Assembly: GCF_017562075.2 (NCBI RefSeq)
Contig: NC_054084.1
Location: forward strand, 14,522,798-14,586,797
Direction: 5' to 3'
DNA length: 64,000 bases
Origin: Anopheles merus
Lineage: Eukaryota > Arthropoda > Insecta > Diptera > Culicidae
The notes under the pieces are model-generated. The model searched no databases. It worked only from the letters and a program-made list of their open reading frames with translations, and was not told where the DNA came from. Both the position numbers and the translations under genes were made by a program. Below are positions 13,289-26,900 of this stretch, in pieces (position 1 is the stretch's first letter; every line of letters starts with the position of its first letter).

Positions 13289-14812
13289 GGAGGGAAATGA
13301 TATCGTGATAAATTTTTAATTTCTCTTCCACCTCGTACATGGGGGGACCTCTCTCTCTCTCTATCTCTCTCGGTGAGATTGCGGGATTAAACATCAGAGC
13401 CTTCTGTTTTGGCCTTGTTTCGTCGTTTGTCGACCGTATAATTACACACAAACGGTGCAAAACGGCTCGCTCCGCGGTTTGAATTGAATTGAACGTAATT
13501 AATTCTTAATATCTCGTATCATCTTTCATCTTTCGGTTCGTATTTGCCTATCTTCGCTATTTCCCGATCGCACTTTTGCGCTACACGTGCCAAACTGATG
13601 ATCGTTTCCTTTTTGTGTTTCTTTTCGGACACAATAATGCTGCTAAATTCATCAAAGTTAAAAAAAAAAGAAATATACACGAAACCCATTCGATAGGTGG
13701 CGAGAGAAGCAAAGGCGTGTACCGAGAGAGTGCTATTAGCAAAAAAAGAGAAACAAAAACTGTACTTCTAGGTATAATGTACGACCGTAAAAAAAGAAAA
13801 GAAAAATATAACCATTTATTTAATTTCTCTTTCAAAAATTCGATACTAATCACGCCTGACCTCTTCCTTAATACGAACACAAAAAAAAAGTCAGCTTCAG
13901 TTGTATCACACACCTTGCAAATTGTATGCGTTGTCGTGTGGCGCGGGCGCGTTGTTGTTGCTGATCTGCTGAGTCGCGCTTTTTACCTTTCCTGTTTCCC
14001 GTTTTTTTGTTTTGTACATTTAAAACTCCCCCACACACACACGGTGAGAGAGAGAGAGATACATAGAGAGAGAGAGAGAGTGAGAGTCTTTTAATGCAGC
14101 AAGAAAAGGCGCCTCTCTTCACTTACTCAGAGCGACCAACTCAGAGCAATCCCAACATGTTCGCTTGCACAACAACGGCCTACACAACCAACGTTTGGGA
14201 CACGCAGTGTAAAACGATTGTTTAATGAATTCTTTTTTGTTTTTGTTTTTGAGCAGGATGTGTGTTTCAGTTCTCGTTCTTTTTTTTAATTACCACAAAT
14301 CAAAAAAAAATACTACTCCTCCCCTCCTCCCCTTTTGCCCTCTGCCGTCGGTGCCATCGTGTACGGGAGCTGCACTCGACTGCGACTTATTTCCGCTTCC
14401 TTTTTTTACCAATCGATTTTTATCCCCACTACAAAGATTTGCCGTCCCAAGCACGATTATTCCACGAGACCGGACCGCATCACGGACGCATTATTGGACA
14501 AAGACACAAAAAAAAAAAACAATCCCACCCCACCCGGAACCGACGAGCTACGGTGACGACGGAAGGCAAAGCTTTATTAGATATGCCGCCTCTCGAAACA
14601 AACGTTCTCAGCATTCTCGTCCTTCCGATTTGTTGCTCCCCTTTCCCAAGACGGATGGGGGTTTTGGTGGTGGTGGTGGTGGTGGGCGGAGAGGGGGTGG
14701 GAGGTGGTTTACTCTATCGGATTCGATGCGGCCGCTACTGCTGTTGCTGCTGCAATACCCTCCCGTCGTTCCGCCTGTTGTCGGTGATGGTGGTGGTGAG
14801 GAGAGAAGCTCG
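9149..14812. other. AT-rich intergenic DNA grading into the probable 3' UTR/flank of the E2 gene
   Basis: No coding gene is supported. From about 11.2 kb to the E2 stop at 14813 the DNA is rich in poly-T, GT, GA and G runs, typical of a long mosquito 3' UTR. AATAAA on the minus strand occurs at 13815-13820 (and again near 11836-11841), either of which could be the polyadenylation signal. Open frames here are repeat-driven. Confidence 0.4.
13256..13287. repeat. 32-bp poly-G run
   Basis: Thirty-two consecutive G, then GGAGGAGGG-like sequence, about 1.5 kb past the E2 stop codon. If within the 3' UTR it is poly-C in the mRNA. It could form a G-quadruplex in DNA. Confidence 0.9.
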
Positions 14813-14940
14813 TTAGGACTCGCCGTTACCACTGTCATCGCCGTCCGATTCCACCGACGCGTTATCATCGTCTTCGGTGTCGAGATCGTAATCGTCGTCG
14901 TAGAAATCCGTCATATCGAGCTGCGCGAAGGAAGAAAAGG

Positions 14941-14997
<57 letters not shown>

Positions 14998-17900
14998 GTC
15001 AAAATCGAATGCAATGAGCAAGTATTAGCGTTAAAGTAAAATGTAAACTAAGCTTAATCATGCAATCGTTCAAACTGTTCAGAGCAAACAACATTATCCG
15101 ATCACACACTCGGCAGACCCTATCTGGGTCCTCCGATAGGAGCATGAGGAGTTCATTTTCCTAATGAGTGGACATATTTTCTACGCCTTCTTCCACAAAT
15201 AATAGCGCATAAAAAAAACCCCCCCTGGCAAAGAAGTTGAGTTTCCGTTTCTTTTCCTGACATCTGAAGAAATCGCTCCCTGAACGAAGCGGCATTAAAC
15301 GAGCCGTACTGTAACAACAGAGCAAATGTGCACCGGGGGTGCCCTGTGACATATGATGCGTGAAAATGCAATGCCACAACATTTCCCTCGTGCTGGCTGG
15401 CTGGCTGGCTGGCTGGCAAAGTCACTAATAAATGTGCAGCTATTTGTACAGCTACAATGGAATGGAACTTCCCTTCCCGGACCATCTTATAGTTCCCGTC
15501 AGTGGCAATGGTGCTGCCACCACCGACTCTAATCCCTTTGGGAGTCATTTGCAACAGAGATTTCGAGGTGGTACTGCCGTGGGCCGTGTGGGATAGCCTC
15601 CGGGAAAGATGAAGTCGTCGCAAGACGGGAGAGGGGACATATCGTTGTGTGTATCCTGTGGTGGTGGTGTGGTCTAAAGCACCAGGCTAAGATACACCGC
15701 GAACACAGCAACTGATCGAACTGGTGTTGTTGATTTCCGTTTTATGGTTTCAAAATACAAGAGAAAGAGGAGATTGGTGGTGGTGGTGGTGGCTGAGTTT
15801 ACGATAGGGTAATTTATGATGGCAACTTCGTAAGCAGAATGAGATTGATTCTAGCGAATATGACGACAATTGAGGAGGGAAACGTGTAAGGGGAATCTAT
15901 GAATCTTCACCTTATTCTCCCCCTTTGCGGCTTTATGAACCAGTAAGCCAGCCGGTGATTTTAGTGGCTTACTCCGAGGTACAGGTTCATGAAGAGTATA
16001 TCATAAAGGTGGAGATGAGTTGCGGCTTGGTGTATGGTGTATCTATCGCGTACAACACGCACAAAAGTTGATTACAGTGCGTAAAAGCAAATTTAGTGAA
16101 GCTATACCTGCCCCTTAATCTGATAGGTTGTATTGGGTTTACATTGCAACATACTTTTCTTTACACTCGCACAAACAAATTCAGCGATAATGTATTGGTT
16201 TGTATGCCCGAGTATGCCAGGGTGATAAGGCAACTCGCAAGAAGGAAATGTTTTGTAGATGGACGGTGTAAATCAACATTATAGGTCTGGACAAATATGA
16301 CAAACCAATATAATAATAAATACATAAATAAATAAATAAATAAACAATGTTTTCTATCCTTTTCAGAACGAATAATTCTAAGAAGAATTTGTCATGATAA
16401 CAATTAGAAACAAAAAAGCGAACATAACACATTGATAAAATAGCAATATAACACAACAGGCAAGGACAACAAAAAGAATGCCCATTGATAGTAATATTAC
16501 AGCGTTTTCGCGTCCAAATAAACAATGTAACACGGAGCGCAACATAACAACTGACAGCTGCCGAACACTTCCCAAAACGCTTGGGAAAGGAGGTAAAGCG
16601 TTTCATTAACTGTCGGTCTTCGCAGTAGGTTGGTAGCTATTCTACGAGAAATGAGCGGCCTACTAAGGATATTCACAATATGTTACCAGCAAAGACGCGT
16701 TTTCTGAAGCGTTTGGCAGCTGTCAGTTGTTATGTTGCGCTCCGTGTTATGCTGTGTGGAGTCCTGCGGTCAGAATTTCAGTTGGACGTTAACTGCTTAC
16801 TTGTAGTTAGTTGAACAATGTTCAATATCACCTTAACATTGTTTACTTGGGCTCAAAAACGGAATATACATTAAGGCCGGGATACATTGTCCGTACTCGC
16901 TAGTGTAATTTAGATTTTCTAAACCACCAATTGTTCGCTAGAAAAGCTGCAACAATGGGTGGTTTTAGAAATCTAGTCATTTTTTATATTTTATATGAAA
17001 TTTGGCAGATGTCGGTTGAAATAATGTTATATACACTTGAGGTCTTTTATCTATCGAATTAAAAAAATAAACCCATAAAAATGACATTCAATTAAGTCGA
17101 ATGTCGAATAAATCGAAAAATATTTCTGCAACACGAAACAACAACAACAGGAATTGTTTCTTAACGTGAATTTGCCATCTCTTTCATACGTTGTTAACGT
17201 TTCATAATGTTTAACCAAGGTAAAATACATAAGTCTTTTGAGTATTTGACAGCCGAAAAATGAAGAACGAAACGATTTTTCGATGTGATTGCAGCACGAT
17301 GAATAAAACCCACTCTCACTTATCAGAAACAACAACAGTTGTCAGTTGGGTATGAACATTTCAGCTTTTAAGCTGAAAAAATCAAAGGTGCCAAAATATT
17401 ACAAATAAAGAAATCAATAACTAGAATTGAACTAAAAGCTATTCTTTCTAGAAAAAAAGATTTTTCTCTGCACTCAATTATTCCTATCACTTTTACAATT
17501 CTGTGTAGTGAAAATAAACAGGACAGCCAATCACATAATTGTATTCAACCTCACGAGCAAAAATATACATCTCGTAAGAAACATTTTCTTTTCATCATAA
17601 AGACGCCCAAAAACTCCAACACACACACACTCCCGCCGCGAGAAGGTAGGTGAAAGAAGCAGATTTGCAGAAGCCGTTAAGTGATGTGTGGAAACAAATC
17701 TTATTAGTGTGTGCTCGAGAATGGTAAGGAGGGAGTAGCGCCTCGGAAGCCAAACCCCGACGACCAAGCACACACTCAACACAACTCTCTTCACGGCTAC
17801 ATATCACGGCCAATACTCCTGCTGCTGCTGCACCATTCATGGCGGAGCTTGGGATATTTTTCAGCGAAGTTATTTCTATAATTAATATAAATATACAGCC

Positions 17901-20900
17901 ATTTTTCATGCCCTTTCTTCGCTCGGCTCGAAGCTCGCGCCCCTGTGCGGTGCTGTAGCATACGAAATCTCTGCACCACTTATAGATCTCCCGTGCCACC
18001 ACAGCCAGCCAGCACAGTAAAAGGAAACTGGATTTATAAATCTCTCTCCCTCTGCCTCTGCCTCCCACTGTACGCCCTCCCCCTCCAGCTCTTTGGCAGT
18101 TCGATGCAGTTCGTGCGATCTTGCACAGCCAAAAAAGGGTCGGGGGGTATGGGAAGCGGCACAGCATCGGATCAAAATTAGCGGCGACTGGGGATGGATT
18201 AGCCGGTTTATCATGAAACATGGTGGTGAAGAAGGTTGCTCTACCCCTTTCCGGCTTGTGTTGATGGAATGAAACCCGGGCAAAAGAACGCGAATTAAAC
18301 CAGTGTATGCCTCCGAACAACACCGTAACGCACTCAACCTTTTTCGCCTCTCTTAACGGATGCATTTTTCGCGCAAGTTCAAAGGGCAAAAAGTGAAACA
18401 TCATCGCAAAAGAAGTGCTCTGACGAGAGAGCGCTATATGCTGCAACAATCCCGATGGTTGCATTTTGTGTTTTTGTGCTCGTATTGTTGGGCTTCGCGG
18501 TTTCGAGCTGATCATTATGGTTACCGCTAACCAGCAGCTAATTTATTACCCTCCAAGCATACATTTGGGACTGCGCTATGGAGCAGTATAAGGCGTATCG
18601 TTGAGTGACGGATATACCTTTGTTGCTGTAGAACTCCTTCAGTAGGGCAATACATCATGTGGATTGCATTGGAACATACCTTATGTGTATGTTGTAATAA
18701 AAAAACTGAAATAAACTTCGGTAAAATTAAGCAACTGAAATAATAATTGCAATTACGACAACAAATTGCACATTTACCCATTATCTGGCCAGTTCTTCAA
18801 GGCTGAATTGTGTCTAAGAACAGGCCTTAAAAAGTGTTAATGATATTTTTTTTTAAATTTATTAGCTTAATATTGTTTCATGATTGTTTTGAATCATGAA
18901 AATTCACAATTAAATTAATTCCGTGCTAAAATGGGTTAAAAAGAAAACAACATACTTGATTTTGCCTACCTTCAGGCGTTTAGCAAGGATAATGAAGGAA
19001 AAGTGTGCTTTTGTCCTTTTTTATCAAACAAAATGTATCATTTAACTAGTACAGATACATTTTCCAATTTCATATGACTTTTTTGATTGATTAATAAAAA
19101 TACTGACGTTTGTTAAAAAATAATACCTACGTCACAGGAATTATGCTTTACTATTTATAGATATAGAGCAAGGACAGTGCTGTAAAATATCACCGTCAAT
19201 GTCATAAAAAAAACTGACTGAAACAAAATCCATGTCAGCGTCACGTACTCAATCGTGCCAATCAAAGGTGCTGTTCAAACAGTAGTTGTGACCAATACAT
19301 GCATGGTGACATTTTAGCAATAAACGCTTGGTCAGTCACTTTGTCATGATTTTTTACTGTAATCAATTCGGCAAAATGTTACTGACACAGTCATGACAAA
19401 TTTTGGTTCAAACAAAATCATGTCAGTGGCTCGAGCACTACTGTGATGATCAAAACTAAAAACAGTTGTTGTGACCATCACATACTTGATGATATCGCGG
19501 TCAGTGATTATCACGGCAGTCACTGAAGATATGCGGAGCGTGCGAGTGGTCCCAAGCAAAAAAAGGAACATGTTTTCTCGTCCTGTTTGACCCAACAGAC
19601 CATCAAACCAGGCAGAGCGAGAAAGCATACTCATTTTGCTGCTTGGGATCACACGGCAAGTATATTATGGGCAAGTTATATTATGCTTGGGATTACACGG
19701 CCGGCATTAAACTCAGCTTATCAGTCACAGTATCGCGTTTGACACAAGGACTCGCACGTCGCGTTCGGCATGTCATGACGCACTTTCATTGAGTACCAGC
19801 AATGAACATCAAGCTACCACGGATATGTTCATTGTTTTCGGTGGTGAATATCACGAGATTCTCATGACATTTTGCAGCACTGACCAGGGGTCTCCAAATT
19901 AAGGACCAAATTAAGGGGGCAAATTAAATTGTTTAGACAAAAATCAAGCTTTTGTAATACGAAGCTGTACAGGTCTCGTTAGTATCTTGTTGTAAAAACG
20001 AGATTTAAACGTTCACTCCTCAGTTAAATGTAACGTCAATTGACCTTTGACATAATTATTTTCGAAGCAATGCGGTCCAAGATCTGAAAAGTTTGGCGAC
20101 CCCTGATAGAGAGTATTTAGACCATGTCCAGCATATCTTCTGGACATGAAGCATGCAAATCGATTGAACACGTTAAAAATGCACGCGTTACTAATCGACA
20201 GACACGTAGCCAGATTGGGTCATTCAAGCTATAATCGGTCCCCCCATATTGGTTCCGATATGTCCGTTATAGATAATCGATAAATCGACGCTTCTACAGG
20301 GTGAACAGAGTTGTGTCTTGCTAGGCACACCGGTGTAGACAAAAGGGAAAAAACGCTCATTATAGAAACAACATGCCAAACTGACACGTCCTCAACGTTA
20401 CTACACACATACACCAAATTCGGAAGAATATATTTTTACATCAACAAAAAGAAAACAACATCCGTAATTCTCATGTACCACCCAACAGTGTTGGCACTTA
20501 AGAACGGAGCAGAGAGAAAGGATTTCATGTTCTTTTCCTGTCTTTAAAGGGAATAACCCACACCCCGGCGGCATCTGCATGCACTCGGGAACGCAGCAAC
20601 AGTAACATTACCATTCCTAGACGGGGAAATGGTTATTGTTATTGGCCAGCCGTCGGCCATAAGCCGTGTGGGTGTGCATGTATGCGGTTATGCGCGCATT
20701 TAGCTGCCGACACGATCGGTCGTTATGTTTAATTCGCAGAAGACGACAAAGGAGTAGGATATTAGAAAACAGTGTTTCTTTTAACGGCAAACGAGCGGTG
20801 TAATACCACCATCATCATCATCATCATCACACCACCAAGTGTTGGCAGCTTTAAGCTCTTGGCCATGTACATGCTGCTATTAGTTGTGTAGATTTGGCCG

Positions 20901-23900
20901 TTTCACCGTTTCCCGATCGTTTGGGGACACTACTCTTGTGAAAGGAAAAGGTATCAAATAACGCCATTGCCGCGTCACACATAATCGATCTCCCGCCCGA
21001 CAGCTTGAGACCGTCCATCTGTTGATATTGATATTGATACCGCGTAAACAAGCCACGGTACAGCCCATTCGTTCGCACTCCACGTTGATGACCGACAAGA
21101 TCCTGCGTTTCTAAGAGCTGATTTTAACGTTACTGTACTGCATTGGCTACTGTAACGCACCACACCGGGGCATCGGGACAGACACAGTCCGGCGGGGCAG
21201 AGAAAGATTATGCTAAAGACGAATGTGTAATAACGATGTACGCGGGTCGATTTTCAATAAACAAAAGTTGAGTTATTATTTGCACAATGATTTATTTGCA
21301 AACCGATCACAGCCGGGCATCACAGCTCGGTGCCTTCGGTGATATGATTTGAATGATGGCACGTTTGCCAGGGTCGTAAAACCGGGAACAATGTTGCTGG
21401 CACTGTTACTGTCCAATGTATGGACCCCGTAGTCAGTGAGTCGGTGTTGTGGTGGTAATGCGATGCTAGGGCATTAAAACGGGAGCCAACCATAGTGCAC
21501 ACCGGGGAAGGCAAAACAAACATAACTGGTTCGGCAAATCAATCACATTTTGAAGGAGTTTATGTAAATATACACTGCCGTGCGGTAGACGGTACAAACA
21601 ATACCGAGGCAAATGGTGGAAGGCATTGGGCGCTGCCCATATCCTTGAACTTGAACATTGAAAGCGTGGAATGTGTAGAGCACGTTGACTTTGTGCCGTT
21701 CAACGTTCGGAGCGCGTGAAAGTGATTAAAAAAGCGTTTTGATGCAATTGGACAAGAAAATGAAAGGCATATTTTGTGCTCATTTAATCACCACAAAGTA
21801 GTTAGGAAGCAAAAAAAGTTCCCTAGCGGGACATTACTGAACGTTTAAGCTGTCGAATACGATATTTGGAATTATTTATCGATACATCGATTTATAACTA
21901 GTATTTAATTACGAATATGAATATATTAAATCAGAAATTCAACCAACAGGACTTCCATTCCGAAATGCAAAAAAAAGCCAATGGGCCCCTTTCCGTTTTA
22001 AGATCGTAGACTGAAATTTCATCCTTCCAGCGGTTTGCATTGTATAGCAGTTTTCGAGCAGCTATCAAAGTGAGTATAATATTCAGATGGGCTTATCCCA
22101 AGGTGTATGTATTTAGAAAGCTGATTTCTATAGCTTCTGCTTCTGAATAAGATTTTCAGAGTGTTTTTTGTATTCTTCAAGCTACCAGAAACCCTATTTG
22201 AGAAAAAGTTTTCACCCGTCCTGTCAAAAAGTGAAGTTCAAATTTGGTTATAAAAAAGATGCTAAGAGACCACCTGGTCTACATACACTTTGATGCTAGA
22301 TTCCTCCCCCTGATCTCTTTAATGTCCCTTTTGGTGCTATTAAATTTGGTAGCTGGAATTGGAATTGGTATGTCAAAGCCCGTTTGACAGAAGTTATCAT
22401 GATTCAAAAAATGAATTCGGATTGCCCTTTGTGGATTCTGTACCGAGAGGAATTTAACTGAGGCAAGGCTTAATCCCGCTTGTAAGACGATTTCAACATT
22501 CAACAGATTCGCTAGAAGGATTAGACTCTTCAACTAGGCTAGAAGGATTCTACACGCAAACAGGTGCGCAACTCAAAATGTTGTTTAAACCACTGTTTTA
22601 GACTGTCTGTATTTGGAAGCATCGTTGTGAAAATTGTTTGGTCCCAGTCTGCAATTTGGAACCTATTTTGCATACGTAAACAAACCTGTCGTACGTCAAT
22701 TCCTTTCACTTTCGATTGTTACGCTTCATCCAGTGTTGTTTGGATTTTTAATCGTATTGTCAAACGACCTGCTGCACGCGAAAAACAACCACGGCGCCAA
22801 TTAATTATCCATCCCTAACGAGACGATCGATCGTTTGTTGCTCGTTACAAATCAAGGTGTATAAATTATTCAATTCCCACGACGCCAACTACCACCGTTC
22901 GACAACTATTTACGACCTCGTTGTGATAGAGAACAGTGAACGGAAAACAAAAACAAAAAACACTGGGCACGATCACCGAACTGAGCTAATATGAATAAAA
23001 TGTGTGCAAATTGTGCACAGTGGTAAACAACACCACACGCAACGTGGAGTTAATTAAAATACGTCCTTTTCGTTTGTTTTGCGTCCAATCGCCTGGACAA
23101 TGCAAATATGAACGTAGCAGGACATTTGTTCGAGAACCTTTACACGTTCGTGAGCTCATCGAATTCCAGTGTTGTTCTACATATTTTGCTTCACTTATCA
23201 AGCAGCGTTGTGCAAGATAGTGCACCCGTGCCAACAAGCCAGAGATTGCTTTACGGGTGACCAAAATTTGACGCAGATAAGCAAGCATCATTTTGGTTTC
23301 TTTCCTTCCCATTTCCTCACACTCACCTGTGGTTCCTGGCCGGTAGGTTTCGTTTTCGCCTTGATGCAATACTCCTCTAGCGTAAGTGGTACAATGATGC
23401 CTTCCTTTTCGGCCTCCGCCTTGGCGGCCTGTGCTTGTCGTCTAAAAGCAGGAAACGGGGGGAGAATGTGATTAACAAAGTAAAGCAACAAGCGCACACA
23501 GCCAGCGGATCGTCTTCTGGGCCTGAGCATTACCGTATGATGTTAGGATATTCATTGTCCTTGCCGTGCGAGTCTCGCCATCTTCGGTACATGACGGACG
23601 CGTCCACGTTCGCGGGCGAGTAGGTGTTTGGCTCGTTGAGCAGTGAAATCACGGACAGCAGGATGGTGCGCACGTTCTGCGTCGGGTTCCATCGTTCGCA
23701 CGGCAGTTCGCCACTCTGCGGATCGTCGACCGGCGGGTGTAGGATCGATATGCAGAGATCACCGTTCTGGAAAGGAAGCGACAGGCAGCCACAAAAAGGC
23801 ATAAATCGTTAGTAAAAGAATGTAAACACACAAAAACACAATACCAATTTTCGAACTCACCTCATACACATTCGGATGCCAGACTTTTGTCAAAAACCGT

Positions 23901-26900
23901 ATCGACGGTGGAGAGTATGGATAGTCTGGGGGAAATTTCATGTGCGCCTAGAATGAAATTGAGAGACAAAAAAAATGCGATTAAAACACGTTCACGATAA
24001 TTCAGGGTAGGAGTCTGATATGCTGAACCAAAACAAAATTCAATAGAATCCCAAAGCTTCACGCTCCTTCGCTTCCTAAACCAATAAGAAATAATAGCAA
24101 TACAGGCGGTCCCCGAGATACACGGTACCTCTTATACGCGGATTCAGAGATACGCGGTTTCCTAAATTTGACAGTTCTTTGAGCAAATTGTACTGATTTG
24201 ACACATCTATTGTAAAATGCCAAATAATTTCTGTTTTGATCGGATGTTAAAAACTATTTCAAAAGGTTTGAAACTGTTATTTCATTCAGAATCATATCAA
24301 ATAATTGATTAAGTGGCTAAAACCACCCCTTAGTTGCAAATTAACACGAAAATTAGTGAGATTTTGGCTAGAAATCACGAGATTCGACTTACGCGGAAAT
24401 TCGAGATACGCGGTTTTTTGCGGCCGTTTTCGGTCCCCATTAACCGTGTATCTCGGGGACCGCCTGTACAAATCTAAACAGATTACAGCCTCAAGGTTCA
24501 TACACGTGCGAACTTCCCATCACAACCAAGCCCGAGTGGATGACGCACAACCACGATTGATTGATAACGCTTAGAAGATACAGAAAAGCGTAGGATTACA
24601 TGCAGATTGCACACCCTTGTGTGTTTGACACATTAGCGCGCATCGTTCAATGGAAAAGGGTTTATAATTTATAGTTCGCTTTAGAAAGCTAACTGATAAG
24701 GATGCGGCTTACAACGTACGAGGGTTCAATGTAAGCTCCGCCAAGTAGCAACACATTGCATGCGAAAGATGCCCATACGATTTTGATACCCTTGTATGAA
24801 ATGCAAATTGTTTATTTATTTTCGCTTTTCGTTTTATGTATGTTCTACGAAAAAAGGGAAGGGGGGGGGGGATAGATCGTATTGCTTCCCTTCTTATCAA
24901 TCGCAGTTCTCTCCTGTTCTACAAACCCCGATTTGTAAATAAACAATTCCCCAAGTGGAAAGAACGCTCAGCAAACCTTGACAGACAGACAACGCGACAA
25001 AACGCAATCACCAATTGCATATGACACAGTTGAGACAAATGTCGATGCATCCAACAGTGCATCGCCAAAGGCACACAGATAAGAGGGCCCCGTGTGTATG
25101 TGTTGGACGCGATATTGAAAACGCGCAACTCTTCCTGCTTGCCCGTGGCATTAAATCCAGTGTACGTTCGTGCGATCGATTATTGTCGATTGGTTCCATA
25201 GAAAATGGAACGACAATAAAACGATTTAGAGAGGCTTAGGTGGGATGCAATATGGGGAGCAAGTAAAAAAAAAACAATATTACACGAGAACGCTAAAAAG
25301 CGCGCTGTTCCGGTTGCATGTTCACGCTGCACCACCACCACCTTCTTCACATGCATAGATGCGGCAAATGACAAAATTGCTCGGTCGGGGAAGAGAAAAC
25401 AGGGAACCGCGAACAGAAAGAAAAAAAAACACTATAGCTTGAGGCAAAACGAAGGGCCGCTAAACACGGCCAACCAGAATAATCAATTAACACACGTGCT
25501 AAAAATAGGCCCTTTTTCGCGGGCTCGCGTGCATTCGTTCGCTAGCCAAGCGGGTGGACGGGCCAGATGGTTTAAGGAAAATAGACAAGCAAGCTCTGCC
25601 CCGTGCAAACATCTTATGATTCGCTTCGAACCGCGCGCGGTACCACACTTTCTGGCACGACCGGAAAAAGGAAGCATTGCGGACAGTCACGACGACGACA
25701 ACGACGACGATGACGTTGTGGTTGTATTGGCAGTGGTGTGATTAAATATGTGATGCTTCCGTCTCTGGCAACCACACACCCACACGGTCACAAGGGGGGG
25801 GCAATCTGCTGATGCTGCTGTTACGGATGAAGAAAGAAACCGACGACGAACATGTGTGGCATATGCAACAAGTACACTGTGTGTTTTACACTGCTGTTAG
25901 AACTAGTACGAAAAGCGATGACAGGTGCATTCGCTATTGATTGCGATAGATGAAAGCACTCGCTTTTGAGGATTGATAAAATAAGCCAGTCGTTTCAACG
26001 TTAAACCACCGTACACAATGCGAATGTGTTGTCGTAGTGTGGAAGATGAAAATTCTGCTATCGATTTTTACAATAGGTCTAGGTCTACAAACCAATTTCT
26101 TTTTGTATCCGTAATTTCAGGATCGTATGATCACTCAAGGTTGTCTGCTTGAAGAATACGATTTCATTATGGCCTCAAACCATCTTTCTCGCCTAATTAA
26201 TGCAATTTGTTGCAACCCGTGTTCCATGTAGTCCCCTTTGTTCCCTTGTGCCAAAGATACAACCACAACAGTCACCCGGGACGGTTCCCTTATTTCATTG
26301 TCGTGTGCAGCAAAGTGAAGGGGGTTGGGATGTGGGCAATAAATTAAACTATGCGCTGATAACTCCACCGATCTACTTAACGCCATACTAACGACAGCTT
26401 TGCTTTCTTGCATCTAATAATCTAGTACGATCCACATAAGAAACTCATAATAATTTAAATTGACGAAAGGACAAATTAACAGTCCATTGACCATGACGTG
26501 CAATACGCGTCGTTACAATTAAATTATAACATGATAAAAATTAGACTCTTTCTTCCTAAACTAGAAAACAAAATCTAGCATTACGTCTAACAAGTCCATG
26601 GTACAATCAAAAGACAATAAGATTTAAAACGACAAGCATTTCCAACAATTGTAACGAGTTGTTAGCTTCCTATGTGATTATGTACACATTTAGAACGCTT
26701 TATGGGGTTTTATTTAACCCAATAAGCCACGAAATCAGACAAGAAAAAAAAGACTTAAAATTAAATGTTCGCCCATCAAACTTCATCTAATTCCATCGAT
26801 TTATTTTCTTCAGCCTGTTTTATCTATCCACAAAAAATGCGTTTTAGCAACAATATTCTACTGCCTAGCTGCTAACGCCGATCTTTACGCAGATTCAGCA

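Noticed and set aside
14225..15028. 267-codon plus-strand frame
   Set aside because: It is antisense to the last E2 exon and runs through GA and GGT simple repeats; no domain.
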